From Aquibium oceanicum (GTDB lineage Bacteria > Pseudomonadota > Alphaproteobacteria > Rhizobiales > Rhizobiaceae): 64,000 nt of DNA. Below the pieces are notes generated by a model. It was not told the origin of the DNA. It did not search any database and worked only from the letters and a program-made list of their open reading frames with translations. The translations under genes and the position numbers were made by a program. Below, piece after piece: positions 1 to 21,732 of the stretch; the first letter of the stretch is position 1; each line of letters starts with the position of its first letter. Location: NCBI RefSeq assembly GCF_001889605.1, contig NZ_CP018171.1, positions 3,308,501 through 3,372,500 of the forward strand. Reading direction: 5' to 3'.

Positions 1-233
1 CCGATGATGAGACCCGGGCGGGCAGCGTGAATCGTCACGCGGCACTTCTTGTGCGGGCGCTCGATCACGACCTTGGAGATCGCAGCCTGCTTGAGTTCCT
101 TCATCAGGTAGGCGCGGATCTTGATGTCCTCGTGCAGCAACTCGCCGTACTCGCCGGTGTTTGCATACCAGCGCGAGTCCCAGGTGCGGTTGATCCCGAG
201 GCGCAGGCCGATCGGGTTGACTTTCTGGCCCAT
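1..233 (-). CDS. rpsC: 30S ribosomal protein S3, N-terminal part (cut by window edge)
   Basis: Small-subunit protein S3, which lines the mRNA entry channel of the ribosome. Only the first 77 codons are present; the protein begins [14 protein letters not shown], the family's conserved opening, and runs into the start of the KH domain (RPGLIIG) at the window edge. The ATG at 233 overlaps the stop of rplV as TGATG, so the two are translationally coupled, the standard S10-operon order (rplV-rpsC). The remainder of the gene and rplP/rpmC would lie to the left of the window. Confidence 0.97.
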   Translation of the reverse strand, partial: MGQKVNPIGLRLGINRTWDSRWYANTGEYGELLHEDIKIRAYLMKELKQAAISKVVIERPHKKCRVTIHAARPGLII

Positions 234-622
234 CAGGCGGCCTCCACTTGCTCTTCGACTTCGCGAACGACGATCGTCAGGTTCGAGAAGGGCTTTTCGA
301 TGCGGCTGGCGCGACCGCGCCCACGGGCATGGAAGCGCTTCATGACGATCGACTTGCCGACATAGGCCTCGGCGACGACGAGAGCGTCGACGTCGAGATC
401 GTGATTGTTCTCGGCGTTGGCGATTGCCGACTCGAGCGTCTTGCGGACGGTGCCCGCGATCCGCTTGCGCGAGAATTCCAGGTCGGCGAGCGCGGAAGCC
501 ACCTTCTTGCCGCGGATCATCGCCGCGACGAGGTTCAGCTTCTGCGGGCTGACGCGAATGGTGCGCAGCACGGCGCGCGCCTCGTTGTCAGCAAGCCTGC
601 GCGGAGCTTTGGCCTTGCCCAT
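233..622 (-). CDS. rplV: 50S ribosomal protein L22
   Basis: Large-subunit protein L22, whose extended loop reaches the peptide exit tunnel. The chosen ATG at 622 gives 129 residues beginning [10 protein letters not shown]; an open frame continues upstream into rpsS but an S10-operon L22 never carries that extension. The conserved core ([17 protein letters not shown]) and the C-terminal loop region with [15 protein letters not shown] are present. The gene lies 2 bases after rpsS and overlaps rpsC by one base. Confidence 0.97.
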   Translation of the reverse strand: MGKAKAPRRLADNEARAVLRTIRVSPQKLNLVAAMIRGKKVASALADLEFSRKRIAGTVRKTLESAIANAENNHDLDVDALVVAEAYVGKSIVMKRFHARGRGRASRIEKPFSNLTIVVREVEEQVEAA

Positions 623-624
623 TT

Positions 625-903
625 TTATTTCCTCTTCGCCTTCTTGTCCGCGCCGTGGCCGTAATACGTACGGGTCGGGGCGAACTCGCCGAACTTGTGC
701 CCGACCATGTCCTCGGACACGGATACCGGGATGTGCTTCTGGCCGTTGTAGACGCCGAAGGTGAGGCCAACGAACTGCGGCAGGATGGTGGAGCGGCGCG
801 TCCACATCTTGATCACTTCGTTGCGGCCGCCCTCGCGCACCTTGTCTGCCTTCTTCAAGAGAAAGCCGTCGACGAACGGGCCTTTCCAGACTGAACGGGT
901 CAC
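625..903 (-). CDS. rpsS: 30S ribosomal protein S19
   Basis: Head protein of the small subunit that works with S13. It has 92 residues, normal for the family, starting [13 protein letters not shown] and containing the typical [12 protein letters not shown] and [14 protein letters not shown] segments; the C-terminus is lysine/arginine rich as expected for an RNA-binding tail. It sits 15 bases downstream of rplB and 2 bases before rplV in the S10 operon. Confidence 0.97.
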   Translation of the reverse strand: MTRSVWKGPFVDGFLLKKADKVREGGRNEVIKMWTRRSTILPQFVGLTFGVYNGQKHIPVSVSEDMVGHKFGEFAPTRTYYGHGADKKAKRK

Positions 904-918
904 GTAACCTTACCTCTC

Positions 919-1752
919 TTAGCTCTTGCGCGCATGGCGCGAGCGCATGATGAACTTGTCGGTCGCCTTATTCGACCGCGTCCGCTTGCCCTTGGTCGGC
1001 TTGCCCCACGGGGAGACCGGGTGGCGGCCGCCCGAGGTGCGGCCTTCGCCGCCGCCGTGCGGGTGGTCGACCGGGTTCATGGTGACGCCGCGATTGTGCG
1101 GGCGCTTGCCGCGCCAACGGGTGCGGCCGGCCTTGCCGTCGTTGATGTTGCCATGATCCGGGTTGGACACGGCGCCGACGGTGGCGATGCACGAGCCGTG
1201 AACGATGCGCTGCTCGCCCGAGTTCAGGCGCAGGATCGCCATGCCCTGGTCGCGGCCGACGAGCTGGGCGTAGGCACCGGCCGAGCGGGCGACCTGACCA
1301 CCCTTGCCGGGCTTGAGCTCGACATTGTGGATGATCGTGCCGACCGGCATGGAGGCCAGCGGCATCGCATTGCCCGGCTTCACGTCGACCTGCTCGCCCG
1401 CGACGACCTTGTCGCCGGCCACCAGGCGCTGCGGCGCCAGGATGTAGCTGAGTTCGCCGTCGTCGTAACGCAGCAGAGCGATGAAGGCGGTCCGGTTCGG
1501 ATCGTACTCCAGCCGCTCGACCGTCGCCGGCACGTCGAACTTGCGCCGCTTGAAGTCGATGATGCGGTAGGTCCGCTTGTGGCCGCCGCCGATGAAGCGT
1601 GCGGTCACCCGGCCGGCATTGTTGCGGCCGCCCGATTTCGTCAGGCCGTCCGTCAGGCCCTTGACCGGCTTGCCCTTGTAGAGGCCGGAGCGGTCGACGA
1701 TCACCAGCTGTCGCTGGCTGGGCGTCACCGGGTTGTAATTCTTGAGTGCCAT
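919..1752 (-). CDS. rplB: 50S ribosomal protein L2
   Basis: Primary rRNA-binding protein L2, needed for subunit association and peptidyl transfer. The 277 residues match the usual 270-280. The start [17 protein letters not shown] and the conserved C-terminal segment [24 protein letters not shown] (about residues 228-251), which contains the histidine near the peptidyl transferase centre, are both visible. It lies 18 bases downstream of rplW in the S10 operon. Confidence 0.98.
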   Translation of the reverse strand: MALKNYNPVTPSQRQLVIVDRSGLYKGKPVKGLTDGLTKSGGRNNAGRVTARFIGGGHKRTYRIIDFKRRKFDVPATVERLEYDPNRTAFIALLRYDDGELSYILAPQRLVAGDKVVAGEQVDVKPGNAMPLASMPVGTIIHNVELKPGKGGQVARSAGAYAQLVGRDQGMAILRLNSGEQRIVHGSCIATVGAVSNPDHGNINDGKAGRTRWRGKRPHNRGVTMNPVDHPHGGGEGRTSGGRHPVSPWGKPTKGKRTRSNKATDKFIMRSRHARKS

Positions 1753-1770
1753 CTTGTTACCTCAAGCCTC

Positions 1771-2064
1771 TCAGAGTCCGGTGGCGACGTCGATCGACTG
1801 GCCGTCGGCCAGCGTCACAATCGCCTTCTTGACATCGCTCAGGCGGCCCTTGGTGCCGCGGAAGCGCTTCACCTTGCCCTTGCGGACCATGGTGTTGACC
1901 GCGGTCACCTTGACGCCGAACAGCGCCTCGACAGCAGCCTTGATCTCGGGCTTCGACGCCTTCTTGGCGACGTTGAACACGACCTGGTTGAACTCGGAGG
2001 CCATGGTCGACTTTTCGGTGATCGCCGGGCTGACGATCACGTCGTAGTGGCGAAGGTCAGTCAT
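1771..2064 (-). CDS. rplW: 50S ribosomal protein L23
   Basis: Protein L23 at the peptide exit tunnel, the docking site for trigger factor and the signal recognition particle. It has 97 residues, with the conserved pattern ITEKST near the N-terminus, [24 protein letters not shown] in the middle and the loop [14 protein letters not shown]. The start overlaps the end of rplD by 4 bases (ATGA), so the two are translationally coupled. Confidence 0.97.
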   Translation of the reverse strand: MTDLRHYDVIVSPAITEKSTMASEFNQVVFNVAKKASKPEIKAAVEALFGVKVTAVNTMVRKGKVKRFRGTKGRLSDVKKAIVTLADGQSIDVATGL

Positions 2065-2681
2065 TTGAAGCGCTCCTCGAGTGCCTCGACGGCCGCCTTG
2101 GAAAGGACGAGCGTGCCGCGGCGAAGAATGTCGTAGACGTTGATGCCCTGGACGGGCAGCACGTCGATGTTCGGGATGTTCGAAGCGGCGCGCTTGAAGT
2201 TCTGGTCAAGCTCGGCGCCGCCGATCATCAGCGCGTTGGTCAGTCCCAGGCCGGCGAAGTTCGCCACCAGGGCCTTGGTCTTGGCATCCGACAGCATCAG
2301 GTCGTCGACGACGATGAGGCTGGACGCCTTCGCCTTGGCCGACAGCGCGTGCTTCAGGCCGAGAGCGCGCACCTTCTTGGGAAGGTCGTGCTCGTGGCTG
2401 CGCACCACCGGGCCGTGGGCCTTGCCGCCGCCGCGGAACTGCGGAGCGCGGGCAGAGTGGTGACGGGCGCGGCCCGTCCCCTTCTGCTTGTACATCTTGG
2501 CGCCGGTGCGCGCGATCTCGGAGCGGCCCTTCGCCTTGTGGGTGCCCTGCTGGCGCTTGGCCAGCTGCCAGCGCACGACGCGCTGCAGGATGTCCTCGCG
2601 CGGGTCGAGACCGAAGATCTCGTCCGACAGGGTCACCTTGCCGGCTTCGGCGCCGGCGAGCGTGGTAATCTTGATGTCCAT
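2061..2681 (-). CDS. rplD: 50S ribosomal protein L4
   Basis: L4 lines the exit tunnel; in E. coli it also represses the S10 operon, but no such control can be inferred here. I chose the ATG at 2681 ([10 protein letters not shown], 206 residues) over a GTG one codon upstream, because the AAGGAG sequence stands 7 bases from the ATG and only 4 from the GTG. The tunnel-loop region [24 protein letters not shown] is typical. The start overlaps the rplC stop as TGATG. Confidence 0.96.
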   Translation of the reverse strand: MDIKITTLAGAEAGKVTLSDEIFGLDPREDILQRVVRWQLAKRQQGTHKAKGRSEIARTGAKMYKQKGTGRARHHSARAPQFRGGGKAHGPVVRSHEHDLPKKVRALGLKHALSAKAKASSLIVVDDLMLSDAKTKALVANFAGLGLTNALMIGGAELDQNFKRAASNIPNIDVLPVQGINVYDILRRGTLVLSKAAVEALEERFK

Positions 2682-3388
2682 CACGCGGCTCCTTCGACGG
2701 CCGGAGCTTCATTCTTGGCCCGCAGCGCAGCCGGCTTCGGCGCATTGTCGGGGAGCGCGACCTTGACGGCGTCCTTGACGATGATCCAGGCGCCCTTGGA
2801 GCCCGGAACAGCGCCGCGGATCAGGATCAGACCGCGTTCAGCATCGGTCGAGACGATCTCGACGTTCTGCGTGGTGACGCGGGTCTGGCCCATGTGGCCG
2901 GCCATCTTCTTGCCCTTGAACACCTTGCCCGGATCCTGGCGCTGGCCGGTGGAGCCGTGGGTACGGTGCGACACGGAGTTACCGTGCGTGGCACGGCCGC
3001 CACCGAAATGGTGCCGCTTGATGACGCCCTGGAAGCCCTTGCCGACCGTGGTGCCCGTCACGTCGACCTTCTGGCCGGCGACGAAGTGATCGACGGTGAT
3101 CTCCATGCCGACATCCAGCATGTTGTCGGGCGACACGCGGAACTCGGCGACCTTGGCCTTCGGCTCCACGGAGGCGGCGGCGAAATGGCCGCGCATGGCC
3201 TTCGACGTATTCTTCACCTTGCGCATCCCGACGCCGAGCTGCACGGCATCGTAGCCGTTCTTTTCCTGGGTGCGCTGCGCCACGACCTGACAGTTCTCCA
3301 TCCGGAGAACCGTGACCGGCACGTGCTCGCCCGCATCGTTGTAGATGCGCGTCATCCCGATTTTCTGTGCGATAACACCTGAACGCAT
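2681..3388 (-). CDS. rplC: 50S ribosomal protein L3
   Basis: L3 is an early-assembling protein near the peptidyl transferase centre. It has 235 residues, starting [16 protein letters not shown], with the conserved [19 protein letters not shown] stretch (about residues 127-145), whose glutamine is the usual PrmB methylation site, and KMAGHMGQ. The alanine/proline-rich tail beyond about residue 215 is an extension seen in alphaproteobacteria. It lies 63 bases downstream of rpsJ. Confidence 0.97.
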   Translation of the reverse strand: MRSGVIAQKIGMTRIYNDAGEHVPVTVLRMENCQVVAQRTQEKNGYDAVQLGVGMRKVKNTSKAMRGHFAAASVEPKAKVAEFRVSPDNMLDVGMEITVDHFVAGQKVDVTGTTVGKGFQGVIKRHHFGGGRATHGNSVSHRTHGSTGQRQDPGKVFKGKKMAGHMGQTRVTTQNVEIVSTDAERGLILIRGAVPGSKGAWIIVKDAVKVALPDNAPKPAALRAKNEAPAVEGAA

Positions 3389-3451
3389 CGGTTCAATTTC
3401 CTTTTCAGGGTTCCAGGTCCGGGCCGAAGCCGTTTCCGTGAGGCCCTCTGC

Positions 3452-3760
3452 CTAGAGCTTGATCTCGACGTCGACGCCGGCGGCCAGGTCGAGCTTCATC
3501 AGCGCATCGACGGTTTGCGGAGTCGGGTCAACGATGTCGAGCAGCCGCTTGTGCGTGCGCATCTCGAACTGCTCGCGGCTCTTCTTGTCGATGTGCGGCG
3601 AGCGATTGACGGTAAATTTCTCGATCCGCGTCGGCAGCGGGACCGGACCGCGAACGCTGGCGCCGGTACGCTTCGCCGTGGAGACGATCTCGCGCGTGGA
3701 GGCGTCGAGGACGCGATGGTCGAACGCTTTGAGGCGTATGCGGATGTTCTGGCCGTTCAT
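3452..3760 (-). CDS. rpsJ: 30S ribosomal protein S10 / NusE
   Basis: S10 is both a small-subunit protein and the NusE partner of NusB and NusG in antitermination. The 102 residues are normal; [19 protein letters not shown] at the start and the loop [19 protein letters not shown] are conserved. It is the first gene of the S10 operon proper and lies 71 bases downstream of tuf; that gap contains a strong GC hairpin (3782-3812). Confidence 0.98.
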   Translation of the reverse strand: MNGQNIRIRLKAFDHRVLDASTREIVSTAKRTGASVRGPVPLPTRIEKFTVNRSPHIDKKSREQFEMRTHKRLLDIVDPTPQTVDALMKLDLAAGVDVEIKL

Positions 3761-3781
3761 TCGTCAAATCCTTCAAGTCTT

Positions 3782-3812
3782 TCGCGGGCGCGGGGCTTGC
3801 TCGCGCCCGCGA
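3782..3812 (-). terminator. Hairpin between tuf and rpsJ, possible attenuator
   Basis: An 11-bp perfect inverted repeat (TCGCGGGCGCG, 9-base loop, complementary arm) fills most of the gap between the tuf stop and the rpsJ start. On the transcribed minus strand no T-run follows it, so a classical terminator is unlikely; partial termination, pausing or mRNA-end protection between the str and S10 gene sets would fit. On the plus strand it is followed by a T-rich stretch, but no plus-strand gene ends here. Confidence 0.45.
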
Positions 3813-3831
3813 CAGACCGTTTCGTTTTTTG

Positions 3832-5007
<1,176 letters not shown>

Positions 5008-5072
5008 GTGAGGTCTCCATTTCCTGCTGCCCGTCCCGGGCGATTGATCTTACTGACGACAGTCCCTGGGGA

Positions 5073-7163
<2,091 letters not shown>

Positions 7164-7199
7164 GGGTGTGCCTCTCGCTTGCTCTTGTCGCCTAGCCGA

Positions 7200-7676
<477 letters not shown>

Positions 7677-7741
7677 TCAGCCTCAAATCCTGCGGGGCGG
7701 CCCGGGCGCTGGTGACGCGACCGGAACGACCGACGCTCAGG

Positions 7742-8113
7742 TCACTTCGGACGCTTCGCGCCGTACTTCGAACGGCGCTGCTTGCGGTTCTTCACGCCCT
7801 GCGTGTCGAGCACGCCGCGGATGATGTGGTAGCGAACACCCGGAAGGTCCTTCACGCGACCGCCGCGGATCATGACGACCGAGTGTTCCTGGAGGTTGTG
7901 GCCCTCGCCGGGGATGTAGCCGATCACTTCGAAGCCGTTGACGAGGCGAATCTTGGCGACCTTGCGGAGCGCGGAGTTCGGCTTCTTCGGCGTCGTCGTA
8001 TAGACGCGCGTGCAGACGCCCCGCTTCTGCGGGTTGGCCTGCATGGCCGGGACCTTGTTGCGCTTCACCGGCGCTATGCGCGGCTTGCGGATCAGCTGGT
8101 TTACGGTAGGCAT
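7742..8113 (-). CDS. rpsL: 30S ribosomal protein S12
   Basis: Decoding-centre protein S12, 123 residues. Lysines 43 ([13 protein letters not shown]) and 88 ([14 protein letters not shown]), the residues whose change gives streptomycin resistance in other bacteria, are both the wild-type form, so a streptomycin-sensitive ribosome is predicted. It is the first gene of the str-S10 transcription unit and has a well-formed promoter about 250 bases upstream (8360-8388). The D89 target of RimO methylthiolation is present. Confidence 0.98.
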   Translation of the reverse strand: MPTVNQLIRKPRIAPVKRNKVPAMQANPQKRGVCTRVYTTTPKKPNSALRKVAKIRLVNGFEVIGYIPGEGHNLQEHSVVMIRGGRVKDLPGVRYHIIRGVLDTQGVKNRKQRRSKYGAKRPK

Positions 8114-8359
8114 TAAACCTTCCTCTTTCTAAATTCCGTGTCTCAAGCCCGTCGGGGGCCGCAATGAGCGCCATTTCCATACGCGAAGCCGGGCCAAACA
8201 CCGCATTTGCGGTCCCGCCCGAACAAACAGCAGAGGAAGCGCTTGTGCGCCTCATGCACGCCGGAGATTTTGTCGCTCGTAAAACGAACCCTGTTTGAGA
8301 CGAACTTCGAAGCGCGTCGCTCCGAAAGGCCAAGTCTCACATCGGCTCAGACGAGGCGG
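8114..8359 (-). other. Long 5' leader of the rpsL operon
   Basis: Non-coding stretch between the predicted rpsL transcription start (about 8352) and the rpsL ATG at 8113, so the mRNA leader would be roughly 240 bases. An AGAGGAAGG ribosome binding site lies just before the ATG. A short arm pair (ACCGCAAATGCGGT, around 8201-8214) can form a small hairpin. I see no credible gene on either strand. Confidence 0.5.
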
Positions 8360-8388
8360 CTTCTACCCGCAGTCGCCCCGACCGTCAA
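8360..8388 (-). promoter_or_regulatory. Promoter of the rpsL-rpsG-fusA-tuf-S10 unit
   Basis: On the minus strand the -35 element TTGACG (8388-8383) and the -10 element TAGAAG (8365-8360) are separated by exactly 17 bases. This is the typical form of strong alphaproteobacterial housekeeping promoters. It is the best promoter match between rpoC and rpsL and implies that the str operon starts independently of rpoBC. Confidence 0.7.
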
Positions 8389-8587
8389 CCCCGCGGAGCC
8401 GATTATCTCGCCGAAACCACGGCTTGGACGAAGTCCGCTTCCGGCAGGCAAGATAATTGCGCGCCTCAACCGAACCCGATCCGAAAATATCGGCATTCGG
8501 GCTGTCGTGGAGGCCCCGGCCATGCGAGAACCGGAGATAGGAGCGGGGGGTGCGTCCGACAAGACGACGACAAACGGAATCACTGGC

Positions 8588-8869
8588 ATGAACGACAATG
8601 AAATGCGTCCCGTCACCATCATCACCGGCCGCGTGTGGCGCAACAAGGGTGACGATTCGCAAGGGGTGCACGTGCTCCTGGTCGCGCCCGACGACGACAC
8701 GGCGGTCCGCACCGCGCTGGAGGCACTCGCCCGCGAAGGCTACGCCGAGGCGGAACTGGACCAGATCGGAGACATGGACGGGGTCCCCGACGACGAACCG
8801 CATCTCTCCGCCTTCCAGGGTGCCATCGAAGGTGCCGTCTCGATCGTGACCTTCGACGAGGCGTTCTGA
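8588..8869 (+). CDS. Hypothetical protein, 93 residues, between rpoC and rpsL
   Basis: I do not recognise a named family. The protein from the ATG at 8588 begins MNDNEMRPVTIITGRVWRN; it is acidic, has no signal peptide or membrane segment, and its pattern (beta-like VTIITGRVW, VHVLLVAPDDD, a helix DTAVRTALEALAREGYAEAELDQIG, then AVSIVTFDEAF) suggests a small alpha/beta fold. The frame stays open to 8207, but the region before 8588 reads as low-conservation sequence overlapping the rpsL promoter, so I prefer the later start. It is the only plus-strand gene inside 21 kb of minus-strand core genes. Confidence 0.7.
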   Translation: MNDNEMRPVTIITGRVWRNKGDDSQGVHVLLVAPDDDTAVRTALEALAREGYAEAELDQIGDMDGVPDDEPHLSAFQGAIEGAVSIVTFDEAF

Positions 8870-8916
8870 CCGCCCTGCCCGCGCGACGCGGCCGCCGTCA
8901 TCGGTTCTTTAGAAGG

Positions 8917-8953
8917 AAAAAGGCCGCCCGGCGGGGCATTTAACCGGGCGGCC
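8917..8953 (-). terminator. Strong hairpin with T-run on the minus strand
   Basis: A perfect 10-bp stem (GGCCGCCCGG / CCGGGCGGCC, 12-base loop) is followed on the minus strand by TTTTTCC. It lies downstream of the rpoC stop and of a first hairpin at 9098-9125, so it can serve as a second rpoC terminator. It also lies 48 bases after the stop of the plus-strand 93-residue gene and could end that transcript too, though without a T-run on that strand. Confidence 0.7.
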
Positions 8954-9091
8954 AAGAAGCGGCTGGGAGGTCATTGACCCGATCGACTGCCGCAACGTCA
9001 TCTAGCCCGGACCCTGGAAAGCGGTATGTGAGCTAGTTCACTCGCAGCGCGGCAATTCGCCCTGAGGGATGTTTTCCAGAACAGCGTCCAA

Positions 9092-9125
9092 GCGAAAACG
9101 GCCGCCGGATCGCTCCGGCGGCCGT
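9092..9125 (-). terminator. rpoC terminator hairpin
   Basis: A perfect 12-bp stem (ACGGCCGCCGGA, 4-base loop, complementary arm) begins 24 bases after the rpoC stop codon and is followed on the minus strand by TTTCGCT. Its position, stem length and tetraloop fit an intrinsic terminator for the rplJL-rpoBC unit. Confidence 0.75.
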
Positions 9126-9148
9126 CGTTCTGTTCAGGCAGGCTGCGG

Positions 9149-13348
<4,200 letters not shown>

Positions 13349-13489
13349 GCCGTTCTCCTGTTAGAGGCCGTCGCCGACCTCCTTTTTCAAAAATTCCGGA
13401 CCGTCGGCCCGGTGTTGACGGCGGTATGGCCCTGAATATGGCCTCCGCGCCGCCTCCGACAACCACCCGCGCGCCCCTTGGGCATGCGG

Positions 13490-13521
13490 TAAACGCGCAT
13501 CGCGGATGGTCCGCGATGCGC
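13490..13521 (-). terminator. Hairpin in the rpoB-rpoC gap, possible attenuator
   Basis: A perfect 12-bp inverted repeat (GCGCATCGCGGA, loop of 3, complementary arm) starts 11 bases after the rpoB stop and is followed on the minus strand only by GTTTACC. The T-run is poor, so I read it as a pause, processing or partial termination element within the rpoBC transcript. It is not a full terminator, because rpoC has no other clear promoter. Confidence 0.5.
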
Positions 13522-13531
13522 CTGTTTCCGT

Positions 13532-17668
<4,137 letters not shown>

Positions 17669-17870
17669 CGTCGCTCCTTGCTGCCTTACTGGCTTGTCTT
17701 CCAATCCGCTGCAGGCTACGCGCAGCGGCTATCCAAAACGGGCGAAAACCCGTTGCCTGAAAGCCGCTTGCGGCCGCCAGGAAAAGGGTTCCCAACCATT
17801 CGCGTCGTTCGCCGCCGGGCGAACCCGGCGGGTTGGCGGACGGGAGGACCCGTCCGCCGGAACGCGATGA

Positions 17871-18248
<378 letters not shown>

Positions 18249-18302
18249 TGTCTTTTTCCTTCATGAGGTTCGAACGTGTGATGGTGACAGCGAGGAACGG
18301 CC

Positions 18303-18821
18303 TCATGCCGCCTCGTCCTTCCGGGCATAGGCGCCGAACACGCGGGCCAACTGGGCTGCCGGCGCGTTGACGACCTGGGCGATCCGGGTTGCCGGCGTGG
18401 AGATCATCCCCACCAGCTTGGCGCGAAGCTCATCGAGCGACGGCAACGTCGCAAGCGCCTTCACACCTTCGGCGTCGAGTCCGGTCGCACCCATTGCGCC
18501 GCCGAGAATGACGAGCTTGTCATTCCCCTTGGCGAATTCGGACGCGACCTTCGGCGCCACAACCGGATCCTCGGAATACGCAATCAGGGTCTGTCCAGTG
18601 AACAGGGCCTGCATGCCTTCCGATTCCGTGCCCTGAAGAGCGATCTTGGCGAGACGGTTCTTCGCGACTTTTACGGTACCGCCGGCTGCGCGCATCTTCG
18701 TACGAAGATCGTTCATTTGCGCAACGGTGATACCGGCATAGTGGGCCACGACGACCGAACCCGAGGTGTTGAACACCCCGTGCAGGTCCGTGACGAATTC
18801 GCGCTTTTCCGCTCTGTCCAC
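18303..18821 (-). CDS. rplJ: 50S ribosomal protein L10
   Basis: Base of the ribosomal stalk, binding L12 dimers through its C-terminal helix. It has 172 residues with [17 protein letters not shown] at the N-terminus and the conserved [17 protein letters not shown] and [14 protein letters not shown] segments. In many bacteria L10-L12 binds its own leader RNA; the 395-base upstream region here is rich in hairpins and fits that control. Confidence 0.98.
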   Translation of the reverse strand: MDRAEKREFVTDLHGVFNTSGSVVVAHYAGITVAQMNDLRTKMRAAGGTVKVAKNRLAKIALQGTESEGMQALFTGQTLIAYSEDPVVAPKVASEFAKGNDKLVILGGAMGATGLDAEGVKALATLPSLDELRAKLVGMISTPATRIAQVVNAPAAQLARVFGAYARKDEAA

Positions 18822-19216
18822 TGCCTATCTCCAGTTGACGGCCCTCCTTGCGGGAGAAACCGTCGGGTTGCCTTTTGCCGGCCGGGCCATCGATAAAGAT
18901 CGCCCGAGCGGCACTCGAGGATCCTGCCCCCTTTCGCCACGTTCCGCGGGAACGGATCCCTCACAACGCGCAGACAAAAGGCAAACACGGTTCGAACCTA
19001 CTCCGGAGCCTCGCGGCTCCCTTGTCGGGTCGTCCCCGTCTCATGCAGACCCATGCGGATTAAGGACCAGGTGACCCTGGACCGCCTGCAATCTCGGACA
19101 GGATTACGGAAGGTTTCCCTCCCGCACCGGAAGGTCTTACCCTTCCGGAATCCGGGCCCGGAGGCCCGGAATTCGTTATCCGGAAACCCTTTGCGGGGTT
19201 TTCCGGAGAAATCGGA
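18822..19216 (-). promoter_or_regulatory. Structured leader before rplJ (candidate L10 leader)
   Basis: A 395-base gap between the rplA stop and the rplJ ATG with no believable gene. Read on the minus strand it holds several compact hairpins: 19005-19020 (GGAGCC stem closed by a GCGA tetraloop), about 19069-19082 (CCAGG/CCTGG), 19127-19148 (8-bp CCGGAAGG stem) and 19151-19170 (7-bp stem). The two nearest rplA could end or process the rplKA transcript. The others lie where L10(L12) autoregulation acts in other bacteria. The assignment rests on position and structure, not on a covariance model. Confidence 0.45.
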
Positions 19217-19918
<702 letters not shown>

Positions 19919-19922
19919 CGTC

Positions 19923-20351
19923 TTACCCCACGACCTCGAGACCCATGGACCGCGCCGAACCCTCGACCATGCGCATGGCCGCGTCGACGTCGTTCGCGTT
20001 GAGATCCTTCATCTTCGCCTCGGCGATCTCGCGTACCTTGTCGCGGGAGATCTCGCCGGCCTTCTGCTTGCCCGGCTCCTTGGAGCCCGACTTCAGCTTG
20101 GCGGCCTTTTTCAGGAAGTAGCTCACCGGCGGCGTCTTCATGACGAAGGTGAACGACTTGTCCTGGTAGTAGGTGATGACGACGGGGGTCGGCTGACCCT
20201 TTTCCATTTCCTGGGTCTGGGCGTTGAACGCCTTGCAGAACTCCATGATGTTGATGCCGCGCTGACCGAGCGCCGGGCCGATCGGGGGCGACGGCGTCGC
20301 CGATCCCGCTGCGACCTGGAGCTTGAGCTGGCCTGCAATCTTCTTAGCCAT
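19923..20351 (-). CDS. rplK: 50S ribosomal protein L11
   Basis: L11 of the GTPase-associated centre, a binding partner of RelA activation and a thiopeptide target. It has 142 residues, starting [32 protein letters not shown], with the proline-rich linker region typical of the family. It is the substrate of the L11 methyltransferase PrmA, whose gene is also in this window (27740-28615). It lies 155 bases downstream of nusG. Confidence 0.98.
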   Translation of the reverse strand: MAKKIAGQLKLQVAAGSATPSPPIGPALGQRGINIMEFCKAFNAQTQEMEKGQPTPVVITYYQDKSFTFVMKTPPVSYFLKKAAKLKSGSKEPGKQKAGEISRDKVREIAEAKMKDLNANDVDAAMRMVEGSARSMGLEVVG

Positions 20352-20506
20352 TTCTTTTCTGCCCTGGTTTCATGCCGGACGCATCCGGCGGTTGCAGCCG
20401 GGTGGTGCGGGTCCGCGGCCGGCTTAAGCCGCTTGTCCCTTCCACCCACTCGACGCCGGCGAACTCGCCCGCGCCACCCTCCGGCCAAAGCCGGCGGGAT
20501 TTCCGG

Positions 20507-21034
20507 TCAGCCCTTCTCGACCTGACCGAATTCCAGATCGACGGGGACGGCGCGGCCGAAGATCGACACCTCGACCTTGAGGCGCGCACGCTCCTCGTCC
20601 ACTTCCTGCACGAAGCCGTTGAACGAGGCGAACGGCCCGTCCGACACGCGCACCTGCTCGCCGATCTCGAAGGAGATCGAGGGCTTCGGCCGCTCCACGC
20701 CCTCCTGCACCTGGTGCAGGATGCGGTCGGCTTCGGCGTCGGTGATCGGCACCGGACGCGCGTCGCCCAGGAAGCCCGTCACCTTCGGCGTGTTTTTGAT
20801 CAGCGAGAACACCGCGTCGGTGAGATTGGCGCGCACCAGCACATAGCCCGGGAAGAACTTGCGCTCGGCGTCCACCTTGCGGCCGCGGCGCACTTCCACC
20901 ACCTTCTCGGTCGGCACGACGATCTGTTCGATCTGGCCGGAAAGACCCTTCTGGCGCGCCTTGTTCTCGATGTCCTCGGCGACTTTCTTCTCGAAATTCG
21001 AATAGGCGTGGACGATGTACCACCGCGCAGTCAT
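20507..21034 (-). CDS. nusG: Transcription termination/antitermination protein NusG
   Basis: NusG binds the RNA polymerase clamp and links transcription to Rho or to ribosomes through S10. The ATG at 21034 gives 175 residues beginning MTARWYIVHAYSNFEKKV, the family's usual start; the longer open frame upstream overlaps secE and is not used. The NGN domain is followed by the KOW domain (EIGEQVRVSDGPFASFNGFVQEVD, about residues 123-146). It lies 26 bases after secE. Confidence 0.97.
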   Translation of the reverse strand: MTARWYIVHAYSNFEKKVAEDIENKARQKGLSGQIEQIVVPTEKVVEVRRGRKVDAERKFFPGYVLVRANLTDAVFSLIKNTPKVTGFLGDARPVPITDAEADRILHQVQEGVERPKPSISFEIGEQVRVSDGPFASFNGFVQEVDEERARLKVEVSIFGRAVPVDLEFGQVEKG

Positions 21035-21060
21035 ATCAAATGCTCTCCGTAGTCGCCGGT

Positions 21061-21264
21061 CTATCGCCCGATGCCGAGGATCAGTTCGACGCCGAGCGCC
21101 ATGACCTGATCGGCGGCGAAAAAGAAAATGGCCGCAAGAAACGCAAAAATGAGAACCATGACGGTCGAAATCAGCGTCTCGCGCCGGGACGGCCAGGTGA
21201 CCTTCGAGGTTTCCTGGCGAACCTGCTGGAGAAAGGTAAATGGGTTGGTGGTCTTTGACGCCAT
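21061..21264 (-). CDS. secE: Preprotein translocase subunit SecE
   Basis: Small clamp subunit of the SecYEG protein channel in the inner membrane. It has 67 residues: the conserved amphipathic segment QQVRQETSKVTWPSRRET (about residues 13-30) and then one membrane helix (TVMVLIFAFLAAIFFFAADQ). It is the short single-helix form usual in alphaproteobacteria. secE-nusG is the standard pair. Confidence 0.97.
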   Translation of the reverse strand: MASKTTNPFTFLQQVRQETSKVTWPSRRETLISTVMVLIFAFLAAIFFFAADQVMALGVELILGIGR

Positions 21265-21428
21265 CTGCCGCTCTGCTTTCGAGTACCCGTAGGCCGGGCT
21301 TCTGATGGTCCCGATGAAGGGAACGTTCTTCGCTCACGAACGGACATTCGAATCCCGAATATTCCGCCCATGCAATAAGGGCACGTAAAGCCAATTCAGG
21401 CCTCACGCACCGTGTGTCTGGATGCAGC

Positions 21429-21457
21429 TATCTAAAGATGAACACGCGCAGATGCAA
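21429..21457 (-). promoter_or_regulatory. Candidate promoter for secE-nusG
   Basis: On the minus strand TTGCAT (21457-21452) and TAGATA (21434-21429) are 17 bases apart. They lie in the otherwise empty 268-base gap between tRNA-Trp and secE, giving a leader of about 160 bases. The match to consensus is moderate, and read-through from the tRNA promoter is also possible. Confidence 0.4.
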
Positions 21458-21532
21458 GTGGCCATTTCGCCCGATCGCGAAATTGTTCCATATCGAACGG
21501 GTGACGCAGGGAGACGCCGGCCCGCGATCCGA

Positions 21533-21608
<76 letters not shown>

Positions 21609-21621
21609 AAGCGCAGGCGGC

Positions 21622-21650
21622 TTCATACACATCGCGCACGCGCCTTGCAA
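21622..21650 (-). promoter_or_regulatory. Promoter of tRNA-Trp
   Basis: On the minus strand TTGCAA (21650-21645), a 17-base spacer and TATGAA (21627-21622) stand 13 bases before the first base of the mature tRNA, so transcription would start only a few bases upstream of it. Confidence 0.6.
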
Positions 21651-21732
21651 TCGCGTTGTGCCATTCGCGGCATCCGAAATTTCGCCGCCCTGCAATGACG
21701 AAACCAGGGCTCGGAATGCCCGTGCCTCGCGG

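Noticed and set aside
8207-8587. N-terminal extension of the 93-residue gene to an ATG at 8207
   Set aside because: It would overlap the rpsL promoter and leader, and the extra 127 residues look like translated non-coding sequence.
13349-13531. A separate promoter for rpoC
   Set aside because: I found only a hairpin with a weak T-run and no convincing -35/-10 pair, so rpoC is taken as cotranscribed with rpoB.
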